A stretch of DNA of 64,000 nt from Diphasiastrum complanatum. Its lineage: Eukaryota; Streptophyta; Lycopodiopsida; Lycopodiales; Lycopodiaceae. The position numbers and the translations under genes are program-made. The notes beneath the pieces are model-generated. The model was not told where the DNA came from. It ran no database searches and was given only the letters and a program-made list of their open reading frames with translations. The stretch is taken from positions 21,198,349 through 21,262,348 of the forward strand of contig CM055109.1 of assembly GCA_029204225.1 (NCBI GenBank), written 5' to 3'. Below are positions 1 through 13,200 of this stretch, one piece after another (within the stretch, counting starts at the first letter, position 1; the number at the start of each line of letters is the position of its first letter).

Positions 1-1186
1 CGACTCCCAGTTCACTGCTAAAGGACTATAGCTCTTAACTGTCATGCATGTGACTGCATGGGAATTATTGGCCCTCATACCTACTGCATAGTATGCATGC
101 ATGCCACTGAACCACATTGTCCTCTGCCCTCCGGTGGTTGGCTGCACCTAGAAGTACTGTTGTTAGTCGAGTTACGGTCTTGTAACAATATCATTATGCT
201 TTTGTACGTTTCCAAGAACATGTCCCAGAAGCTAGATAAGTGCATAGTTTTTTTTTGTTGAAGAAGGGTTAAAAACTGTGGAGATGATTTAATGTGGAGT
301 TTAGTCATAATTATTGTTTTGGTTTAGCACATTGATTGAGAGTATTCTATATAGGAGAGCATTTTAAAGTGTTGGCCTAATGAATTTTTTTGGACGAGAG
401 CATTGAATATTCCTTTTCTCATACCCTTGTCACTTTGGAAACCAATTGTTTCATGAATTTCTTGGCATCATCTATGTCTCATTGATATGGCTTTTGATGA
501 TTCACATTCCTTTGCAGCTTACTAATGTTGTACTAATCAAGGCTGACACAGCTACTGGATGTCATGATGGTAATTTGCTCTTTCATAACGAGATTTTTGA
601 CAATTTTCCCCCTGTTCTTTTTGCTTTGTTCTTCTTTTCTCAACATAGCTCTCTTTAGAATTTAGAATTTTGTTGAGTTAATTTGTTTAGTAAGGAGTTA
701 CGTTGTAGCTTTATCAAGCGCTAGTTCAATTTCAAGGTCCTGTATGTTACAGTCTAGGTTTTATTAAATTTTTTTCATACTTAAAGTCTATACTTCCTAC
801 CATTTCCACTCTGAATATTAGTTGTTTTGCTTGGAGGCGACGATTGATTGTGAGGAGTCACATTGAACTTGTGCTGATCTTGGTTAAAATAGGATCCTAA
901 ACTGGTTTCATACTGTTTCCATATGATTTTTCTCCACAGCTCTAGTTAAGCGAGGATTCAGATCGGGGAATAAGTTTCTTATCTTGCACGTCCATGTGGC
1001 TTGAGGGTAATTGGAGACAGGGAATAATAGTCATGCTATGGCTAAGGCAGTTGATGCTTAGGCAGTTGATGGTTTAAAACTTTCTGGTTGGATTTATTAA
1101 AGTTTAGGTTCTACATTTTTCAGCTGTGTTTCGGTATGATCTTCTACTTAAAGTTGACGGTAGCAATGTCCCATGCTCTATATCAG
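1..1186. other. Upstream part of the SET gene or intron; no certain exon
   Basis: I see no exon I can defend here. The next exon downstream begins in the middle of an extended PHD finger, so earlier exons must lie upstream, either in this stretch or before the window. One short open segment with plausible splice borders (518-569) was considered and left out because its translation resembles no family I know. Base composition is AT-rich and intron-like. Confidence 0.4.
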
Positions 1187-1282
1187 GTTTGTTCTATCTG
1201 CAAACGACAAGGTGGATCCTGTATACAATGTCGGGTATCGAAATGCTCTGTTCCTTTTCATGTATGGTGTGCACATGAGAAG
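1187..1282 (+). CDS. SET gene exon: first zinc-knuckle half of ePHD
   Basis: 32 codons between the acceptor tatcag and the donor gtaagt. Residues VCSICKRQGGSCIQC carry two CxxC pairs, and FHVWCAHEK supplies the H..C pair, as in the ZF-HC5HC2H half of plant ATX proteins. The frame stays open upstream, but the acceptor fits the start of homology. Its 3' neighbour exon lies 8.5 kb away across a transposon-filled intron. Confidence 0.8.
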
Positions 1283-4200
1283 GTAAGTGGTTTATAAAAT
1301 TTTCGAATAATCATGCAAGTAATGAATACATAGTTTGTGCTTATAGTCATCTTTTCCCAAACTAGTGGCCTTAAGAATCAATATAGACTCTAAAGTAGTC
1401 ATGTATGTTCATTTTGAAGTTATTTGGCAAGGGTCCTGAAGTTATTTGGCAAGGGACCCAACATATGAGCAGACCGTTAACTTTCTGAAGGGCAGGGACC
1501 CTGAATAATTCAGGGCTCATCTGCAAACATCTATACCCCTGTTACTGTCCTGTTCGACCTGCCAGGCCATGTCTTATAGCTCAGATAGGGAAGAAGGCTC
1601 TTGCCCTAATCCTCTGTGGGGCTTTAGAAAGTATAAATAGCTTTCATCTGCTCTCATTTAGAGAGTTAGACTTCAGAAAGTATAAATAGTTTTCATCTGC
1701 TCTCATTTAGAGAGTTAGAGAGCTGTCATAGGTTCAGAGAATCATGACTTTGATTATTTTGGAATCTATTTGAGTCGACGAGCAATTCAAATTTAGTTTC
1801 TAACTTACATTGTTTCCCAAAATTTTGTAACATGTTTTTTGTTTTTCTCTTTGAAAACTTTCAAATCAAGCACTGCTCAATTCAAAGATTGAAAAAAATA
1901 GAATAGACTCAAATCAAATCAATTCAAGCCTACCGGGACCATAGTTGCATTCAAATGCGTTTGATTGCTGATTTAAACGCCCACGTTTGAAACGCGTTTG
2001 AAACGTGGACATTTGCAACTCAAATTTTTTGGGGCCCTAGCCCTCCAAATGGGGTCCTAAAAAACTACCTACCGCGAGGCTGGGACATGCTTATTCAACT
2101 ACTTTTATGTTATGTTTAAGGTTTCAACACTTAAATTAGCATTAGTTGCTTAAAAACTTGCAAAAAAATCAGAAAAAAATATAGGCTTTTGTTTCAAACG
2201 TTTGAAACTTTCTTTCAAACGTTTCAAACGCGTTTCAAATGTGGACGTTTGATACGTTTGAATCGTTTTAATGCAACCTTGACTGGGACTATACTCTTTG
2301 ATTAGCCTACCTATGAAGGAGCACCTGCAATACAGTAATTGCTGACTGTCCTGAAATCTTAGTTGGAGAAGTAGCTTTGATCTTCAGTTTGCTGTCCCTT
2401 CTCATTTTTGTGCTTGATTTTATGTTCACATGTTCTTAGCTCTTTCGTAAAGCACTTTTTAGTGCAAGGTGGATCTTTTCTTTTGAGGAGAAAGCAGATT
2501 TGTAAACCTTGAAAGTAGTAGTTGTTGAAATTTCGCATATTTCACTCCTGTTGGCCTTGTATATTTGGAACTTGTAAGTTCTGCATATTCCATGGGGTTA
2601 TTTGAATAAATACATGTGAACCCCACTTATGCATATTCAACAAGTAGGGCAACTAGGACACATGGCATACAAAGGGCCTAGTCTTGAGTTTAGTTAGAGA
2701 CACCTCATGCATACCAAAGTAAGACATGTAGAACATGTGGCACTCAAGATCTTTTGAATCTTGAGGGGTTTTCATGTTGGAAAGAGGTGATAATGCAATA
2801 ACGACAAGTCGAAGCTTGTGAACAGCTTATCGAGCGCAGCGGAAAGAGCAGGCTTTCCTAATGCATGACTAGGCCTATCAATATTGAACAAAACATAATG
2901 ACAAAAGTCATGTTCAATCTTATAGTAACTAACTTTGAAATTGTCAGTACTACAGTGATTACGTAGCCAAACAATGAATTATCAAACAAAAACAATATGA
3001 GATTTATCAGTTACAAAACTATCACAGAGATGCATACATTCTGATATAATACTGAACGCAATAAAGGATAGATTGATTCATCATGAAACAGATGATGATG
3101 AGCACAAGACAATTGCGGATAGAAACCACATACTCTAAGCTATCTCTGAGTAACTGAAGATCTTTGTCTGAATTTGCACTTTCGCTGATAAGCAGTAAGC
3201 AACTCGAAATGAACTGTAAAGAACTGAGCTAGAATGCTCAAGAGTGTTGAAGCTTGAAACTTTGAGAGAGCTGCTACTTGATTGATCAAAATGCTTGATG
3301 ATAATAATAGAAGTATGATCAACTATTTATACTAAGCTAATGCGGCAAGTCCAGTAGGACAGCTAATTAGGTCATAGATCTTAATGGCCAGATGGCCATC
3401 ATGAGCTGGCATCCATCCAGTTAGTACTTCCTGGAAATTGAGCGATTTCCGATATTGTTGCAGACTGTGTAGAAACATGCATAAAACTGCAGAGCTGGAT
3501 AATGTAGTGGATGAAGATTAAAAACGATTAGTCGATAATCAGGAGAATAATCCAACACGCCCCCTTAATCTGAATCCATGAATGCTTTGACCTTCAAATT
3601 AGTTCTGCACAAAATTTCTTGTGTGCATCCAAGATTAATGCTTTAGTAAAAATATCCGTTGTCATATCTTGCGTTCGACATTACAGCAAGTCAACAACCT
3701 CTTTGTCTAGAACTTTGCCTCTGACATAGTGATACTTAATTTCAATGTGCTTACTCCTAGAATGAAATCTAGGGTTGGCTGATAAAGCAATGGCACTTTG
3801 ATTATCACAAAATAGAATTGTCGGAGCATATTGATTCAGACTGATATCTGAAAATAAGTTTCTCAACCATGATTAGTGCGCTTGCAATACTTACGGAACA
3901 TTTTCTTCTTTGACTCTGGATGTGATAATTGTTCTTGACTTTGAGTCGGTTTCTGATTTGACGCGGGCTGCTTAGAGCTTTTCTGCTTCTGTCGTTTTGA
4001 GCCTTTGTTGACGTATAGAGCATGAGATGATGAAGTCGACGAAGCGTCTTGACTTCTTCAATTATCTTCCTGCAGCAACATAGTGATAACTCTGGTAAGA
4101 GTTAAATCTGAGTGTGTCGATATGATCATCACCCAGTTCTCATATGTAGAGGGCAAGTCATGATTGCATCTTGATCGTCTATGACTGATCTGACAGCGGC

Positions 4201-7200
4201 CATCTGTTGCAAGAGATTCGTAAACTGGTTAACGTGATTCTGAAGTGAATCACCATTCAACATCTTGAGAGTGAAGAATTTTCTTCGTAGATGTAACTTA
4301 GAAGTTACGTCCCTCACATCATATAGTGAGCTCATGATGTCCCATACTTGTTTCAAAGTTTGAGCTTCAGCTATGTGGCCAATCTGAGTGTCTGATATAT
4401 TGAGAATAATAAGCGCGAAAGCTTTACCATCCTTCGACTTCCATTTTGAGTCCGCTGTGTCATCTTTAGGCTTCTCTTCTGTACCTATGACAACATCCAC
4501 AACTCATTGGCGATTAGCAAGGTCTTCATCTTAAATTTCCACAAGTAGTAATTGGATCCATTTAGCTTGTCTGCGATAAGATCGGCTTTACTCTGAGAAT
4601 CCATCTAGAACTTTAGTTTGTCAATATATCGATGATGTTGAGAGAGATACCGTGCTGCACTACAATTGGAAATCAAGTATCTGATACTGAAATTTGATAC
4701 CACAAATTGAAGAATATGATACTTTGAAAAGTATTAAATGATATCGATTTGATATCGTGACAGATATCAAGTATTAGAGCCCTGGTATAACAGATCACTC
4801 TGATATCATGAAGGACGCTCTGATATTATATATCAGAGCTCTCATACCATGTTGGAAAGAGGTGATAATGCAATAACGACAAGTCGAAGCTTGTGAACAA
4901 CTTATTGAGTGCAACGGAAAGAGCCTGCTTTCCTAATGCATGACTACGTAGGCCTATCAATATTGAACAAAACATAATGACAGAATTCACGTTAAATCTT
5001 ATAGTAACTAACTTTGAATCGTCAATACTACAATGATTACGTAGTCAAACAATGAATTATCAAACAAAAGCAATTTGAGATTTATCAGCTACAAAACTAT
5101 CATAGAGATGCATACATTCTGATATAATATTGAACACAATAAAGGATAGATTGTTCAGCATGAAACAGATGATGATGAGCACAAGACAATTGCGGATAGA
5201 AACCACATACTCTAAGCTATCTTAGAGTAACTGAAGATCTTTGTCTGAATTTGCACTTCCGCTGATAAGCAGTAAGCGCTAATAGCAAAACTCTAAATGA
5301 ACTTTAAAGAACTGAGCTAGAATGCTCAAGAGTGTTCAAGCTTGAAAGCTTGAGAGAGCTGCTACTTGATTGATCAAATGCTTGATGATAATATTAGAAG
5401 TATGATCAACTATTTATACTAAGCAAATGCGGCAAGTCCAGTAGGACAGCTAATTAGGTCGTAGATCTTAATGGCCAGTTGGCCATCATGACCTGATATC
5501 CATCTAGTTAGTATTTTCTGGAAATTGAGCGATTCTCGAGAATTTCTGCAGACTGTGTAGAAACATGCATCAAAATGCATAGCTGGATAATGTAGTGGAT
5601 GAAGATTAAAAACGATTAGTCGATAATCAGGAGAATAATCCAACATTTGACACTCCCACGAATTGATTATTCACTTATTGGAATCCATCTCTCTTGGTGA
5701 AGGAGCTTGAGTTTTGATGTAAGTTAACTTTCTTGATTCTCTACGTATCTGAATGATTTTTGTTATGCAATTGATGTGTTTATTGTCATCTATCATTGTT
5801 ATGAATCATGATGCTAGATAGGAAGATTTACAGGTTTCAACATGGTATCAAAGCTTGATCAGATCCTTGAATAAGCACCTTAATCTTGAAGTGGGCAACC
5901 TACTTTGATTAAGATCTTTTCATATTGTAGTTGTTATTGATGGAGAGCTCTGTTCTTACGAGGATGATTTGACAAGGGTTAGGACAACCATAGTTGTGAT
6001 AGATTCAAAGTTAGAAGCTGAAGGGTATTCATCAAGTCGCATAATACCCTAGTTGGGGTCCAAACCCTGATGTACCTTCTTTCACTTTTTTGAATCTAGT
6101 CGTGTCTAATCTTTCTGAAAGCTTGCATAATGATGCTAGCAAGATAGATGGCACTAATTGTAGTGTCTAGAAGTTCAAGGTGGCACAAACATTATTTTTG
6201 AGGCAAAAAACTCAAGCCGTCAAGTACTTCAAGCGATTCAAGGCTTTGGTGGAGAAAATCAAGACGCTTAACTCAAATGGTGGTGCTGAGTACATTGTAC
6301 AACTTGTTGAGTTTTGGAAGGCAAATTATATTATGAGGTAAATTATTGCTCCACACACACTAGAGCAAAATGGTGTAGTCGAGAGGAAGAACTGAGTGTG
6401 CTTATAGCATGCTCAAGGCAAAGGGTTTACCAAACTCTTTTTTGGCCATGCAGGTGTTTTTTCTTTCTACAATCAAAGTCCAACAAATGTTGTGGATGGA
6501 AAGATACCAGAGGAGGCATTTAGTGGCATCAAGCCCAAGGTAAGAACTTTGTGAGTGTTTGTTTATAAGATGTGTACCCAAATCTCCAAGGGTGATATTA
6601 AATGATTTGCCCAGCTTTAGAGTAAATCCATCCTCATCCTTACGCTTTGGAAACTAGGTTGGCACTATCAAATCAATTCCTTGAGGCCTTAGCCACAGTG
6701 TCCCATATCATCATAATCCATCTCTAAGCTAGAACCGAAGTGTTGGATGTGAAAGTACTGTACTTTAGGACCATAAATGGATCTACAAAAGATCCACAAG
6801 AGTGATTGGATGCTTGCTTAACAATCTATCAAAAAACTAGACACAAAAAAGTTGATCTATATTGGCAATTTGACAAACAACAAGCATTAACAATCAAAAG
6901 CATTGATCAACATTGAAATCCGAGCCCACACGTGTGTAATACAGGCTGTAGTACGGCCTTCAACCTGAGAAACAAGTAGAAATTGATTTGGTTTCATTTG
7001 GATCACAAAAACTCAATGTACATAGTGAACTAGCTTGAGATTGCCAATGAGCTCCAAAATTTTTCTATCTTCTCACTATGGGAGCTTGGAATACATAGCA
7101 AATTCGACTTCCTTCTTGAAGTTAGGTGGATTTCCAGCATGTAATAAGGAAGTTAACTCACCTTTCTTGCCCTAAAATGAAACCCTAGCCTAGATCCTAG

Positions 7201-10200
7201 AGTTATGCTTGGTAGGTAGCTAGTTGGTCAAATTTTCACCTTAAACTTAGGTGTAGGTCCTATAAAGTAGGGATGACCACCAAATAGACATGACCAACTC
7301 TTTTGACTTGAAGTAACCTATATTAGGAGTGGGTTGCCACGTGGCATCTTGGCCTTACATGTGTGGAACCCAATTATACACAATATTTACAATGTTCTAC
7401 ATGGTCTTTGATCAAGCTAGATTTGCCAATTTTTGGCAATTCTTCACATTGGATTATCTCTTGACTCTACCGTTCTACATTGTGATAGCCAGAGTTAAAG
7501 TGTATCAAACAATGCCCATCTATAAGACACCAATGAACAAACATTAATGATTAACCCAGCTTTAGAGTAGAACCATCCTCATCCTTGCGCTTTGTAAACT
7601 AGTTTGGCACTATCAAATCGATTCCTTGAGGCCTTAGCCACGGTGTTCCATATCATCATAATCCATCTCTAAGCTAGAACCAAAGTGTTGGATGATCTCT
7701 TACTCTATCCCATACCAACAACATAACATCGTTTCGAAGGATGATGACCTGGTTCTGTGCAATTCATTAGGCCACAAGCTATTCTAACTGTAGTCATAGT
7801 GCCCAATGCAAAACCCCAAAATTTAACTACAAATGGTGTATGAGCTATTGAGAATGGCTTGCATTGTGAGCCAATTTTTATTTTTATTTTACTGCTTGCC
7901 TGATGGCAGTATAGACAAACATAAATGAGAATAGGTTGGAGCTGATTCACACCCCATTCAAGTTGAGATCTCATTCAAATTTCCTACAGTGAGAGTACAG
8001 CACATGTCGTTTTCCACAGGTTTCCCTATTCTAATTTGTTATGATGTGACATCCAGGCTCATTTTTACATTATTATTTTTCTTTTTTTATTATTCGCAAT
8101 CAATAAGGTTTTTGTGTATTTGGTAGCATGGAACAACTTTGCAACATTTTTTGTGTTATTAGATGCAGGCATTAACTGTGAATGAATTGCCATGTACGAA
8201 GGTACATTGGAGAGGAAGGTTCTAGGTGGTGGTCGGTTTTGAGACCTTGTTTCTCTGATCTCTCTTGTGTGCTTCTCTAATCTCTTAGGTGTGCATTGCT
8301 CTTGTAGGTTGTAGGTTTGTAGGATTGTGGTGTAGAGGATTCCCGTCCTCTCCCAGCTTGGGAGTTCAAGTCCTGCATGTGTTTGCAAGAATTGCGGATC
8401 CATTGAGATGTGAGCTTGATGTTATGCTTGCCTATTCACACTGTTCTCTTTTTTGAGACTCTAGTTAGCAGTGTTGTGATGTAGACAGGTGTGTGTTGAT
8501 GTTAGATTTCATAAGTATTCGCATGTGACTCTATCGGATGCAGATTGAGATTCATGACACTTTATTCTTGATACGCATGCATGTACTGAGGATTGAGCCG
8601 AGATGGACCTAGGATTCTTGCGGGGATTTATACACGACGGTGGTTGTGTTGGGACTGGACTCATTGGATTACCAGGCTCTCTACTTCACCAGGCATAATG
8701 TTAGGGAGAAGGCAAATGGCATAAATTAGTATGCTATGCGTTTTCTAGCATTTCTAACATGCATGTGTCTATGGTGGGGCAGTTCACATGATTTTACATC
8801 ATGCTAATTGGTTTTACTTTTGTTTATTTCTGCAAAAGATTAGATGGTATTTTATAATAACCCATGCTGGAATGTTACACATGATGAAAGGTGAGAACCA
8901 TGATACTACATCCATGATCCTCATCCCAATCTTCATCCTTCTCCTCAAAATACTACTCATCCTTTGAAGTTTCATCTTCCTTGTCATTAGCTTCTCAAGA
9001 TCACCACTGGGGCCCAAGTGGTAGGCCCAAGTAAAAATTGGGAACGGTTAGTATCATGTTTTAGCTTAAAAAACTGAGTGGGGAAACTCTTAATATGAAG
9101 ACTGCAAGCCAACGATAGATTATAGAACATGGTGGTAACTTGGAAGTGGGAATTAGCCTCCAACAATGAAGCATTTTCATGGATAAACACAAATACATCC
9201 TCCTCCTCCTCCTGGGACCCTCGTAGCAAGTCTGCTGGACCCTTCTGACATCCATCTTGTTATGGTAACCTGCGCAGTTTCTTGCCTCATGAGCACAACT
9301 CGCAACTCACAACTTTGCGCATTACAACATACAACTTAGAGACTCACAACTCATAACTTATCATTACAAAGCACCTGCATCAGCTCTCTTGTTTTCTTTA
9401 GTTTTTCTATAAGTTGTAGGTTGGCATGCGCTTATTATATCAGCGTATCGAATTGTGTTTGGTGGAGAAATTTTTCCTCTTCATATGAATAAAAGAGAAA
9501 AATTCCAAGGGTTTACATGATGCACAATTTATGCATGCAAATTGAAAGCTGTCAAGTTACTGAGAAGCATCAAAATTGAACCTTGGAGGCTTGTACTATG
9601 TAGAACATCAACACCATGGGTGTGCAGATGATTATAGGGCTACTGAACGGTCTCAGAATCTTTCATCCACATATTCATCTTGGATGGCACTGGAAATTTT
9701 CTGTGTGGTTGACACTGAATGCTTGACAGATGCAATTTTCTGTTGTTTGTTGCATAGCTTAAAAGTTCATCTTATGTTCTCTTTCCTGTTCTCACTTTGG
9801 ATGAGGATTTGCTTGTAGGGCTTACTGCAGACAGAGGTTGTTGATCGTGAGAGCGGGCATGTAGGCTTTTATGGCAAGTGCATGATACATGGGGAACTTG
9901 TGAATGTACAAGATGAAGTTGTCGGTCCTGTAGCATGTGCAGACAAAGCAACTGAATTTTTTCTGGAGAAAAGCAGCTGTGCTCGTACAGAGGCAAGTAT
10001 GATTGAATTCTTCCAGCATGGTGGGCAAACAGTGCACGCTTGTTTTATTATTATTACAAGCCATTTCTATAATCTGATCCCCTCATTTTGGACTTGTGAT
10101 GTCTGCAGGGTTACAATGGCAGGCAGACCTTGGAAGAGAAGGCGGCTTTCAGGCACCAGCTTGCAATATGTGGCTCCGCAGGAGTCTCACAGGAGCAAAT

Positions 10201-13200
10201 AAATGCATGGATGCGTATAAATGAGCGTAAAACATCGGGCAGGCGTTTCATAAAACCACCTAATTCAGACATCAAGATTGATCATCGAGTATGTTGAATG
10301 TTGGCTATGGTTATGTGGAGCTAGATCTAGAGTACTCAAACCTTGCTTGCTAGTCTTGCATTTAAGTTGAGAGTTAGTAAAAAGTGATGATCAACTGAGA
10401 CCTTTTTAGTATGTTTAGCTAAAGACAATTAGTTTCTCAGTTTCAATGTATGGCAATGCACTCTGATCTTTCCACTTTGATTGCCACTACATAATGGTAA
10501 GCTTTTTGTGGTTGTGTGAGAGGTTGAGCATCCAGAACTCTGTTAGGATTATTTTTGATGGGTATTTTTCCACCTTAAGAGTCGTATGTTCCATGAAAAA
10601 CCAATCATGCCTTCATCAAGTGAAGAATGAAAAGTTGGAAAGTACCAACTAGATACACAGCCCATTGGGGCAGCTCCGAGTCTCATCACATTGGTTGGCT
10701 ATTGAGATTGGACGTTTTCAAGGTACTCCTAGAGAGGAGAGGATTTGTCAACCATGTTCCTTATATGAGATGGGAGTCTGAGCATCACTATTTTTTTTAA
10801 TATGAGATTAGAGGGAGATATTATTGCTTGTTTTGCCATACACCGGTTACACTACGGTCCATTATAGCTTATGAGGATCCTCGATGTGTCGCACCCATGG
10901 TACGAGAGATGTTTATACTACGACATGATCTCTACTAGCCAGTTCAGTCGAGTCATTGTGACACACAGCTCCGAAATACATCCTTATCTCGTAGAAGACC
11001 ATAGATTGACCCAGATACAGATGATAGTGACGTGGGTGACGCCTCTCCACATAGATGTCAGAGATGGCGCATCACTCAGTTTCTTGTTTCCATGAGAGCT
11101 CACATATCTCATTGATGACCTCCTCGAGGACATCAGCAGCGTAACCTAGACCCTGTAGCCCTCATTACATCCTTCTTCCGTACTAGTGGGAGTTGATGAC
11201 ATCATATCACCATATTGCAGCCAGACATACTACTATTGTAGTCATTTTGCTCATTGCAGTTAGATTACAGGTAGGTGCACATGTATTTTTTCTTCATTAT
11301 TGTTTTGGAGTTGTTTTATGTTGCCATGGTTACCGCACGCTTGATATGTATCTTTCGTCTTATATGCCTTTTGGCATGGAAAAGACCTCAATAAAGCTCT
11401 CTCTCTCTCTCTCTATAGCAGTTTGCAGTTTGTAGTTTACAGTTATATTACTCATTTCTCTTTTATGCGTAGTTTTTTTTTCTTGGAGACGTTTATATAC
11501 GCTCCCATGGTTTTCACATGCTTGACATGTACTCCTTTTGGTCTTATATGCCTTTTGGCATGGAAAAGGCGTTAATGAAGCTTTCTTTCTTTCTTTCTCT
11601 ATGCCTACCATGCTCTTCTGCCTTCCCTGCGCCATCATGGCACGCCGTACCCTAAGGAGCCCTTGCTCCCCTTCAAGCTCACCTAACCCCTCCCCTACAT
11701 CTAAGGCAGCCTTAGGAGAGGTTGCACAGCCCCAACAAGTGCCTATGTAGCAACCAATAGAGCTTGTGCAGGACCCCTGGGCCCCCAGCATGTGCAACCC
11801 TTATTAGATGCTGCTCCTAGGTTGCAAAGCCGTTCGACCTCGAATCCAACTATCCTCAAGCTTCTAGATCCCTATACTAAATCCAAAGCGATTAAACTTT
11901 TTGCTTATTGGCAGTTTGAACAATTGTATTTTGACTTCCAAGCTATGAAACGGGATGTGCTAACTCTAAAGGATGAAAGTAGGATGTTAAGAGAAGTGGA
12001 CTTCTATCGGGCACATTTCTTGGAGTTGGATACATTAAGTTTCCTAGTCCTGCCATATTATCTTGATTATGGACTATCACACTATCTAGGGTTTACTTGT
12101 GGGCAGATTCGTGTTTCTTCCACCAGCTAGCAATTGAGATCATATGCTTCCATGGCATCCCACGTGAGGATAGGATATGTTAGATGTGTTCTTTGGGGGA
12201 GGCTGAGTATGAAAAGCACCTCATTTTTAGATGTCCTATTTACTATGAGATTCATGAAAAATATTACTGCCTTTTCAAAGACTCACACACATTATGCTCT
12301 CTCATTGCCTATGAGGATCTTAGATGTGTTGCCCCTCTGTTACGTGACCATGGAGAGGCTTGTGCCAACACATTCAGTTTGACCATCGGGGCACATAGCT
12401 TAGATTACAGACTTCTTCTCTAGGAGAAGATTCTAAGATCTAGAATCACGTACACATGATCACCATCGGGTGTAGTTAAAACAAGAAATACTAAGATATT
12501 GCCCATATTTCAAAGAATCTGTCCTCAAATTGTCCTCCCCTAGTGATCAAGTGCTTGTTTGTGATTTGTCAATCACAATGATTAGAGTATAATTTTTACA
12601 ACTTTTAATCGCACATGATAATACGATAACATGCAAGAGAATGCTCAAAATCGTGAATATTACTCCTCTATGAAGACGTACGAGTCACCCTAAGTCCAAT
12701 CCATGTGAAAAGTTCTGGACTTAGAAGAATTAACTCAACCTCTGACTCTTATCGGGAACCATGTTATACGATTCTTACTTCTACCCAATAGACTTTGAGA
12801 CCGATCTAGAATGTATCTAGATGATATCACCCTTAAGTTCCAATCTGGAGTAACTTAAGGTCTTATAAAACTTTATGCTGTGAAGCTTTGACTTTTGGTC
12901 TGTGCTAAATATCCAACTCCATCTAAGTTTTGCAGGATATTTTCCAAGCAATCCAACCTTATTTCCAATCAAGAAACAATTCAGACCAAAAAGTTTTGAA
13001 TGTTGAGGTGTAGGCCTTTACACATGGAACACTACATTCAATCCAATTCTAAATCTTCCTAGTTAATAAGTCGAACTCTAATAGAGATGTCTTTTTAACT
13101 TACGAGAAATTGTACTCTCTAGATAATACTCATCGAAATGCCTATGTTTTCTCCATTAAGTTTATGTATGCAAAATAAACCTAATCAAAAGAATACATAG

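Larger units (their letters stand above)
2775..5645 (-). mobile_element. Deleted Ty1/copia retrotransposon with two LTRs
   Basis: Two direct repeats beginning TGTTGGAAAGAGG and ending AATCCAACA (2775-3557 and 4850-5645) flank 1.3 kb. On the minus strand TGGTATGAGAGC (4838-4849) directly follows the right LTR as primer-binding site, and a purine run ending GGGGGCG abuts the left LTR as polypurine tract. Flanking pentamers are TTTCA and TTTGA, one base apart. Only a gag fragment and the end of RNase H remain. Protease, integrase and most of reverse transcriptase are gone, so it could move only with help. Confidence 0.85.
1283..9818 (+). other. SET gene intron, 8.5 kb, transposon-filled
   Basis: Bounded by gtaagt and gcttgtag. 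It contains, in order, a hAT MITE, a copia element nested in another copia's LTR, a broken integrase, a solo LTR and a tRNA-like SINE head. The join across it restores an ePHD (HVWCAHEK followed by GLLQTEVVD), which is the main evidence that one intron spans the whole stretch. Confidence 0.75.

Noticed and set aside
518-569. Possible SET gene exon between ttgcag and gtaattt
   Set aside because: The 52-bp segment does not match ePHD sequence, and its phase would require a further exon before 1187 that I could not find.
8341-8373. A functional tRNA gene
   Set aside because: A and B boxes are present, but acceptor-stem pairing and a normal anticodon arm are not.
11360-11797. 145-codon minus-strand open frame
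   Set aside because: It runs through CT/CTTT repeats and a local duplication, has no domain, and lies inside the SET intron without splice support.
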